Assembly: GCA_947452725.1 (NCBI GenBank)
Contig: CANGEG010000002.1
Coordinates: 1-40,350, forward strand
Direction of reading: 5' to 3'
DNA: 40,350 nucleotides
Source: Comamonadaceae bacterium
GTDB lineage: Bacteria; Pseudomonadota; Gammaproteobacteria; Burkholderiales; Burkholderiaceae_C
Below are positions 34,758-40,350 of the stretch, one piece after another. The notes beneath the pieces are model-generated. The model saw only the letters and a program-made list of their open reading frames with translations. It had not been told where the DNA came from and searched no databases. How positions within the stretch are numbered: position 1 is the stretch's first letter; each line of letters opens with the position of its first letter. The position numbers and the translations under genes are program-made.

Positions 34758-35729
34758 TCAAGTGTCTAAATGGATACCCCTCGCCTTGGCCAGCGAGGTC
34801 CAGCGTGCGATGTCTTTCTTCATGTATGCGCCAAACTCTGCCGGTTTCATGGGCATTAACTCCACCGCTTCGGCGCTTAGTTTGTCTTTGAAGTCAGGCT
34901 GAGCCAGCACCACGGCCATGGCGTCGTTGAGTGTTTTGACGATTGACGCCGGCATATTGGCCGGTCCAACCACGCCGTACCACTGCTGTGCGTCAAAGCC
35001 TTTCAACCCGGCTTCTTCTAAAGTGGGTACGTCTTTGAGTTGGGGGTGGCGCTGGCTGCCGGTGACCGCCAAAGCTCGAATGCGGCCGCCGCGAATGTGC
35101 GGCAGTGCAGCGGCCAGCCCCGGGAACATCATTTGCGTTTGTCCGCCAATCAAATCGGTGATCGCCGGGGCAATGCCGCGGTAAGGGATGTGCACCAAAA
35201 AGCTGTTGGTTTGCAGCTTGAACAATTCAGCCGTCAAATGCGTAAGTGAGCCCGCACCGGCCGAGCCGTAAGACAGCTTGCCGGGGTTTTGCTTCATGTA
35301 AGCCAAAAAGGCTTGGATGTTTTGTGGCGGTAAAGCTGTGTTAATGACCAGCACATTGGGCGTGGAGCCGATCATGCCAATCGGTGTGAAATCGGCCAGC
35401 GCATCATAGGGTAGCTTGCGCGTGGCCGGTGCCGTACCGTGCGTAGCCACATAGCCTTGCATCAGGGTATAGCCGTCGGGCGCGGCGCGGGCGGTGGTTT
35501 GCGCTGCAATGACGCCGCCGCCGCCGCCCAGGTTGTCCACTACCATGGGCTGGCCGATCACCCGGCCCAAGCGGTCACACAGGGCCCGACCCACCATGTC
35601 GGAGCCACCACCGGCGGCTACCGGCACGATATATTTAACGGGTTTGTTCGGGTAACCGCTTTGTGCCATGGCCCATTCTGGCAGGCCCAACAGGGCAGGG
35701 CTGGCTTGGAGCAGGGTGCGGCGTTTCAT
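34758..35729 (-). CDS. TctC/Bug-family periplasmic binding protein (copy 5)
   Basis: A 323-aa exported protein with leader [22 protein letters not shown], cut before QSGYPNKP. Family blocks: [72 protein letters not shown] and PANMPASIV. Codon use is GC-richer than in copies 1-4, matching dcd and the helicase, so it appears to belong to the older chromosome backbone. It is divergent from dcd (103 bp apart) and monocistronic. Ligand unknown. Confidence 0.93.
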   Translation of the reverse strand: MKRRTLLQASPALLGLPEWAMAQSGYPNKPVKYIVPVAAGGGSDMVGRALCDRLGRVIGQPMVVDNLGGGGGVIAAQTTARAAPDGYTLMQGYVATHGTAPATRKLPYDALADFTPIGMIGSTPNVLVINTALPPQNIQAFLAYMKQNPGKLSYGSAGAGSLTHLTAELFKLQTNSFLVHIPYRGIAPAITDLIGGQTQMMFPGLAAALPHIRGGRIRALAVTGSQRHPQLKDVPTLEEAGLKGFDAQQWYGVVGPANMPASIVKTLNDAMAVVLAQPDFKDKLSAEAVELMPMKPAEFGAYMKKDIARWTSLAKARGIHLDT

Positions 35730-35797
35730 ATGGTATCTCCAGAAACTTCAAGTGGCGATGGTAAGAGTCAAAGTGTGTTCGAGGGCATTTCAAACCC

Positions 35798-35803
35798 TAC
35801 AAT
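35798..35803 (+). promoter_or_regulatory. Putative -10 element of dcd
   Basis: TACAAT in the context CCCTACAATCC is close to the sigma-70 consensus and lies 30 bp before the dcd start. The -35 region at the right distance (GTGTTC) is poor, so the call rests on the -10 word. Confidence 0.4.
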
Positions 35804-35832
35804 CCGAATATACACACAGGAACTACATTCCC

Positions 35833-36402
35833 ATGAGCATCAAAAGTGACAAATGGATTCGCCGCATGGCCCAAGAGCACGGCATGATCGAGCCCTTTGA
35901 GCCCGGCCAGGTGCGGCAAAACGCCGCAGGCGAGAAAATCGTCAGCTACGGCACCAGCAGCTATGGCTATGACATTCGCTGTGCCCCCGAGTTCAAGGTG
36001 TTCACCAATATTTACAGCACTGTGGTGGATCCGAAGAACTTCGATCCCAAGAGCTTTGTCGATATCGAGGCTGATGTTTGTATCATTCCGCCCAACAGCT
36101 TCGCGCTGGCCCGCACCATGGAATACTTTCGAATTCCACGTAATGTGCTGACCGTGTGCCTGGGCAAAAGCACGTATGCGCGCTGCGGCATCATCGTCAA
36201 TGTGACGCCTTTTGAGCCGGAGTGGGAGGGTTATGTGACCTTGGAGTTCTCCAACACCACGCCGCTGCCCGCCAAGATTTACGCAGGTGAAGGCTGCGCC
36301 CAGGTGTTGTTCTTTGAGAGCGATGAAGTCTGTGAGACCAGTTACAAAGACCGCGGCGGAAAATACCAAGGTCAGGTTGGGGTTACGCTGCCGAGGGCCT
36401 AA
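35833..36402 (+). CDS. dcd: dCTP deaminase
   Basis: A 189-aa trimeric enzyme that deaminates dCTP to dUTP, supplying dUMP for thymidylate synthesis. [21 protein letters not shown] is the normal start, preceded by AGGAA. Conserved parts: [12 protein letters not shown] (38-49), [28 protein letters not shown] (110-120, nucleotide-binding Ser/Arg), and [20 protein letters not shown] with the general-base Glu138. [12 protein letters not shown] and [12 protein letters not shown] close the protein. Length and residues are those of a functional enzyme. A weak GAGCC/GGCTC hairpin follows the stop (36406-36421). Confidence 0.97.
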   Translation: MSIKSDKWIRRMAQEHGMIEPFEPGQVRQNAAGEKIVSYGTSSYGYDIRCAPEFKVFTNIYSTVVDPKNFDPKSFVDIEADVCIIPPNSFALARTMEYFRIPRNVLTVCLGKSTYARCGIIVNVTPFEPEWEGYVTLEFSNTTPLPAKIYAGEGCAQVLFFESDEVCETSYKDRGGKYQGQVGVTLPRA

Positions 36403-36473
36403 ATTGAGCCGATTCAGGCTCGAAATGACCAACCCAACAGCCCGTCAGCCTAAAGTGCGACAATAGCGGGTTA

Positions 36474-38012
36474 ATGACAGACTCTTTTTCCAACCTCTCC
36501 TTGGCCGAGCCTCTGGCCCGTGCCGTCGCCGAAATGGGCTATGCGTCCATGACGCCTATCCAGGCGCAGGCCATTCCTGTGGTGTTGACCGGTCAAGACG
36601 TGATGGGCGCAGCCCAGACCGGCACCGGTAAAACGGCAGCGTTTTCGCTTCCTTTGTTGCAACGCCTGCTGAAACACGAAAACAGCTCTACCTCGCCTGC
36701 GCGCCATCCGGTGCGCGCTTTGGTGTTGCTGCCCACCCGTGAACTGGCCGACCAGGTTGCCCAGCAAATCAAGCTCTACGCTAAATACACCCAGATGCGC
36801 AGCACGGTGGTGTTTGGAGGCATGGACATGAAGCCGCAAACGCTGGAACTCAAACGCGGCGTTGAAATCTTGGTGGCCACGCCCGGGCGTTTGCTCGATC
36901 ACATTGAAGCCAAAAACACAGTGCTGAACCAGGTTGAGTATGTGGTGCTAGACGAAGCCGACCGCATGTTGGACATTGGCTTTTTGCCTGACTTGCAGCG
37001 CATCTTGAGCTTTCTGCCCAAGCAGCGCACTACCTTGCTGTTCTCGGCGACCTTCTCACCCGAGATCAAGCGCCTGGCGGGTAGCTATTTGCAAAACCCG
37101 GTCACCATTGAGGTGGCCCGGCCCAATGAAACCGCATCCACCGTCGAGCAGCGTTTCTACGCCGCGCATGACGATGACAAGCGCCGTGTGGTGAAGCATG
37201 TACTGACCAGCAGGGGCATCAAACAAGCCTTTATATTTGTCAACAGCAAATTGGGCTGCGCCAGATTGGCCCGCTCTTTAGAGCGTGACGGACTTAAAAC
37301 CACTGCCCTGCATGGCGACAAGTCGCAAGACGAGCGCTTGAAAGCGCTGGATGCTTTCAAGCAAGGCGAGGTCGATTTGTTGGTCTGCACTGATGTGGCC
37401 GCACGTGGCCTGGATATCAAAGATGTGCCCGCCGTGTTCAACTTTGATGTTCCATTTAACGCCGAAGACTATGTGCACCGCATTGGCCGTACCGGCCGCG
37501 CTGGGGCCTCGGGCTTGGCGGTGACTTTGGTGTCGCCTTCAGACACCCGTTTGGTGAGTGACATTGAAAAGCTGATCAAGAAAAAAATCGACGTCGAAAC
37601 CCTGGATTTGGGTGGTGAGCGCGAGCGTTCGGACGATCGCCGAGGTTCTGATCGTCAAACCGATCGCGGCTCTGACCGCAGCCCTGATCGCCGAGCGCGT
37701 GAAACATCTTCTAGGGAAGGCAGCTCACGCGACGCTGGTTCTCAAGGCGCCGCTCAAGCGCTTTGGAGTCGCCGGGAAAATGCGGACCCGCGCGATGTGC
37801 TCGACGCGCCGCGCGAACGCCGCAGCAGCTTCAGGCCTGCACCGGTTAACCGGGACCCGTTCTTTGAAAAGCCCTACGAGGCCCCTTCGGCTTCGGCTCA
37901 ACCGGTGTGGGAGTCGGCCAAGCCTGCCGCAGGCACGCGCAGCAGCCTGTCTGCCAACATCAAGCCCAAGCGCAAAGTGGCTGCTCTTTTTAAGACCAGC
38001 GAACAAGCCTGA
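36474..38012 (+). CDS. rhlE: DEAD-box RNA helicase, RhlE type
   Basis: A 512-aa ATP-dependent RNA helicase. Motifs in order: Q motif GYASMTPIQAQAIP (22-35), Walker A AQTGTGKT (47-54), PTRELADQ, GG and TPGRLLDH, DEAD at D160 (VLDEADRMLDIGF), SAT (FSATFS), then domain 2 with FIFVNSK, CTDVAARGLDI and HRIGRTGRAG. The core resembles E. coli RhlE along its length. Residues about 385-512 are a low-complexity tail rich in R, D and S (repeats of DRR/SDR) ending in basic KPKRKVAALFK, typical of RNA-binding tails. It acts in ribosome assembly or RNA turnover. A GACAAT word at 36459-36464, very close to the ATG, would require a nearly leaderless message if it is the -10. Confidence 0.93.
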   Translation: MTDSFSNLSLAEPLARAVAEMGYASMTPIQAQAIPVVLTGQDVMGAAQTGTGKTAAFSLPLLQRLLKHENSSTSPARHPVRALVLLPTRELADQVAQQIKLYAKYTQMRSTVVFGGMDMKPQTLELKRGVEILVATPGRLLDHIEAKNTVLNQVEYVVLDEADRMLDIGFLPDLQRILSFLPKQRTTLLFSATFSPEIKRLAGSYLQNPVTIEVARPNETASTVEQRFYAAHDDDKRRVVKHVLTSRGIKQAFIFVNSKLGCARLARSLERDGLKTTALHGDKSQDERLKALDAFKQGEVDLLVCTDVAARGLDIKDVPAVFNFDVPFNAEDYVHRIGRTGRAGASGLAVTLVSPSDTRLVSDIEKLIKKKIDVETLDLGGERERSDDRRGSDRQTDRGSDRSPDRRARETSSREGSSRDAGSQGAAQALWSRRENADPRDVLDAPRERRSSFRPAPVNRDPFFEKPYEAPSASAQPVWESAKPAAGTRSSLSANIKPKRKVAALFKTSEQA

Positions 38013-38021
38013 CCCGTCCTT

Positions 38022-38040
38022 CATGCGCCTTTTCCGCATG
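38022..38040. terminator. Small hairpin after the helicase gene
   Basis: CATGCG and CGCATG form a 6-bp stem with a 7-nt loop, 10 bp after the stop. No T-run follows on the plus strand, so its role as a terminator is doubtful. Confidence 0.25.
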
Positions 38041-38100
38041 GGCCGGTGGTCTTTACGCTCTTGTCATTGAAATGACCTTGGGTGCTGTCAAAATCCACCC

Positions 38101-40350
38101 ATGCACAGTTTTTTGTCGATCCCTTGGGTACTTGGCCCTTCCCATGCAAATCTCCATAGGTGCGTCCCTGTCGTACTGACCCGCTTGAATCTGGGTTTGA
38201 CTTTGGCCTTGGCCGCCACGCTGGCGCAGGCTCAAACCACGTCCGCAGCCTCATCCGCCCAGGTGCAGGACATGGGCCAGATCGAGATTAAAAGCAACCG
38301 CGACAACGACACAGCGGTGCGACGTGAATCCACGGCTGCCAAAATAGTGATTGGCCGTGAGGAAATTGACAAACAAGGCGATGCCAGCCTGGGTGAAGTG
38401 CTAAAGCGATTGCCCGGCGTCACGATCCAGGGCACGCCTGGTCGCGGCGGGGCGATTCGCATGCGAGGGCTGGGCAGTGGCTACACGCAAATCTTGCTCG
38501 ACGGTCAACGCGTGCCGCCGGGTTTTTCTGTGGACTCTTTAACGCCTGAGCAGGTTGAAAAAATCGAAATTTTGCGCGCCCCCACTGCCGAGACCGGCGC
38601 ACGTGCGATTGCCGGCACCATCAATATTGTGCTTCGCGAAGGCCAAAAATCCAGTCCTGATGATTTTAAGGTTGGCACCAGCATCGAGCAAGGTCAGGTG
38701 TCTGAGCAGGTCAATTGGGTGCACAACTTGCAAACCGATGGCATGAACGGTACATTGACCCTGTCGGCCTTTGATAGCCGAAAACCCGATGACGTTAGCA
38801 CGCACACGGTGGCGGAAGTTCAGGCTAGCCCTGCTGCCAAGACCGATCGCACGAGCGAGACCGTCAGCTTGGCGCTTCGGCAAGGGATCCACGCAAATGC
38901 CCGTTTGCAGTGGCGCGGCGAGCAAGGCACCAGCTTGGTGTTGATGCCGTTTCTGATGTACTCCGATTACACGAACCAGGGGCGTACTGACCTGCGCCAG
39001 ACTGACGCTGCAGGCATCACGACGACCGACAGCGCAACCTCGGCTACGCAAAGCCGATTTGTCATGACGCGGCTCAATGGGCAATGGAGCCGCCGCCTGA
39101 GCGATGACGATTTGATGGAAGTGAAGTTTGGTCTAGGCCGTTCCACCTACAACTATCAATTCACCCAGATCGAAAACGGGTCCAGCGGCTTGTTGCCCAA
39201 TCGCGCCCAAAATCAGGACTTTACCGACCTGTCAAACAATCTGAGCGGCAAGTTGACCCAGGTCTTGAAAAATGGCCACCAGCTCGTCAGCGGACTGGAA
39301 GTGGAGGGCGTGAACCGCAACGAGACCGCCACCACCTCGGTCACCGACGACTCCGGCAACTTAAAAGCCAGTACCCAACGCTTTGCGATATACAGCCAAG
39401 ACGAATGGAAGTTCAACGAACGCTGGTCAGCGCACGCGGGTTTGCGCTACGAAAACATCGTGACCTCGGGCAGCAGCATTGATGTTGAACGGCGCAACAC
39501 CAGTTCGGTTTGGTCGCCATTGCTTCATGCGCTGTGGAAACCGGTTCCCAGCAGTCGCGACCAGATCCGCATGAGCCTAACGCGCAGCTACAAAACGCCC
39601 ACGCTTTACAACCTGGTGGCGCTGCCGTCTTTGTCTGTAGAGACCAACAGCCCAACGCGCACTGATCGTGTGGGCAATCCGGACCTGCGCCCCGAGTTGG
39701 CCACTGGTATTGACTTGGCGGCGGAGCGCTATTTTGAAGGCGGAGGCCTGATCAGCGCTAACCTGTTTCGGCGCAACATCACCGACCTGATTCGCTACAC
39801 CATCAGCCAAGTCAATAACCCGACCTGGGCGCCGGGCCAAACACGCTGGGTGTCGAGTCCGCACAATGTGGGCGATGCGGTCACGCAAGGCCTTGAGCTG
39901 GAAGCCAAGTTCCGTTTGAACCAAGTGTGGGTGGAGGCTTTGCCGGTGGACATTCGAAGCAATATGAGTTTCTTTCGCTCGCGGGTGAAAGACGTGTCAG
40001 GCCCGAACAACCGCCTTGACCAGCAACCCGATATGACCGCTAACTTGGGAGCCGACTACCGCCTGCGCAGCGCCCCCTTCACGCTGGGTGGCAACATCAA
40101 TTACAACCCCGACTACAGCACCCGCCTAAGCGAAACTCAAGGGGCTTACCAAGGCGCTAAAAAAGTGGTGGATGTGTATGGCTTGTGGCGCTACTCTGCA
40201 GTCACGGCGCTGCGCCTGACCGTGAGCAACTTGACGCCCTCGGACTACATCACCGGTTCAAGCTACAGCGGCAATGGCGTGTCTGAAACAGCCCGCACCA
40301 CTCACCGCAATTGGCAAAATGTGACGCTGCGATTGGAGATGAAAATTTAA
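38101..40350 (+). CDS. TonB-dependent outer-membrane receptor
   Basis: A 749-aa outer-membrane gated porin, complete: the TAA is the last triplet of the window. A signal peptide core LNLGLTLALAATLAQA lies at about 28-45, preceded by an unusually long n-region. The true start may therefore be later than the ATG at 38101, which has no ribosome site. A TonB box-like IEIKS follows near 62. The plug domain has GEVLKRLPGVTIQG, GAIRMRGLGSGYTQILLDGQRVP and QVEKIEILRAPTAE; GARAIAGTINIVLRE starts the barrel. NPDLRPELATGIDLAAERYF and SRSYKTPTLYNL-like segments are typical C-terminal barrel blocks. The end RLEMKI lacks the usual final Phe. It imports siderophores, cobalamin or another large solute; the ligand is unknown. 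Confidence 0.93.
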   Translation: MHSFLSIPWVLGPSHANLHRCVPVVLTRLNLGLTLALAATLAQAQTTSAASSAQVQDMGQIEIKSNRDNDTAVRRESTAAKIVIGREEIDKQGDASLGEVLKRLPGVTIQGTPGRGGAIRMRGLGSGYTQILLDGQRVPPGFSVDSLTPEQVEKIEILRAPTAETGARAIAGTINIVLREGQKSSPDDFKVGTSIEQGQVSEQVNWVHNLQTDGMNGTLTLSAFDSRKPDDVSTHTVAEVQASPAAKTDRTSETVSLALRQGIHANARLQWRGEQGTSLVLMPFLMYSDYTNQGRTDLRQTDAAGITTTDSATSATQSRFVMTRLNGQWSRRLSDDDLMEVKFGLGRSTYNYQFTQIENGSSGLLPNRAQNQDFTDLSNNLSGKLTQVLKNGHQLVSGLEVEGVNRNETATTSVTDDSGNLKASTQRFAIYSQDEWKFNERWSAHAGLRYENIVTSGSSIDVERRNTSSVWSPLLHALWKPVPSSRDQIRMSLTRSYKTPTLYNLVALPSLSVETNSPTRTDRVGNPDLRPELATGIDLAAERYFEGGGLISANLFRRNITDLIRYTISQVNNPTWAPGQTRWVSSPHNVGDAVTQGLELEAKFRLNQVWVEALPVDIRSNMSFFRSRVKDVSGPNNRLDQQPDMTANLGADYRLRSAPFTLGGNINYNPDYSTRLSETQGAYQGAKKVVDVYGLWRYSAVTALRLTVSNLTPSDYITGSSYSGNGVSETARTTHRNWQNVTLRLEMKI

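Noticed and set aside
34531-34761. 76-aa minus-strand frame after TctC copy 5
   Set aside because: It begins with TTG overlapping the stop codon, has odd Cys/Trp-rich composition and no recognised family. Kept only as a remark on the intergenic region.
38539-39084. 181-aa minus-strand open frame inside the TonB receptor gene
   Set aside because: It is antisense to conserved plug and barrel sequence; a GC-rich shadow frame.
1-40350. tRNA, rRNA, CRISPR, complete insertion sequences, integrase or att sites
   Set aside because: I looked for tRNA-like cloverleaf ends, regularly spaced repeats, and transposase or integrase motifs. None could be supported apart from the intron relic.

Overview
The window reads as a chromosomal segment of a Burkholderiales betaproteobacterium, most likely Comamonadaceae (Rhodoferax/Polaromonas/Limnohabitans-like). 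I base this on five Bug/TctC-type periplasmic binding proteins, promoter-like words such as GGGTAAAATACGG and CCCTACAATCC, and the kinds of genes present. No rRNA, tRNA or CRISPR array was seen.

Left flank (1-7.6 kb): two paralogous BMP-family binding proteins (the first cut by the window edge) bracket an adenosine/adenine deaminase, a two-domain M16 peptidase and an HSL-type alpha/beta hydrolase, which suggests purine uptake and salvage. Just behind the terminator of the first BMP gene lies a relic group II intron. It keeps its 5' end, a broken C-terminus of the intron-encoded protein, and domains V/VI.

Middle (7.65-34.75 kb): an accessory region, visibly more AT-rich than the flanks. It starts with an unpaired HigA-type regulator and a DUF2130 coiled-coil protein. 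An Old Yellow Enzyme-type oxidoreductase follows, then a decayed zone holding an MDR dehydrogenase fragment and an acyl-CoA synthetase pseudogene. Next comes a plus-strand operon of a PchB/AroQ-like protein, a TctC binding protein, a TrpE-TrpG-like fusion whose amidotransferase half has lost its catalytic residues, and an FAD oxidoreductase. Converging on it is a minus-strand operon that repeats the order TctC-LeuC-LeuD twice, with leuB and a secreted alpha/beta hydrolase between the two copies. A divergent LysR regulator sits beside it with a perfect 21-bp palindrome at its start. A second minus-strand operon (SMP-30 lactonase, TctC, YciI, GMC oxidoreductase) and a secreted M20 carboxypeptidase complete the region.

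Right flank (34.75-40.35 kb): another TctC protein, then core genes dcd and an RhlE-type helicase, and a complete TonB-dependent receptor whose stop codon is the last triplet of the window.

Best candidates for something undescribed: the chorismate-type operon with a dead amidotransferase domain, and the doubled TctC-LeuC-LeuD module facing it. Their joint function is inference. No product is assigned.
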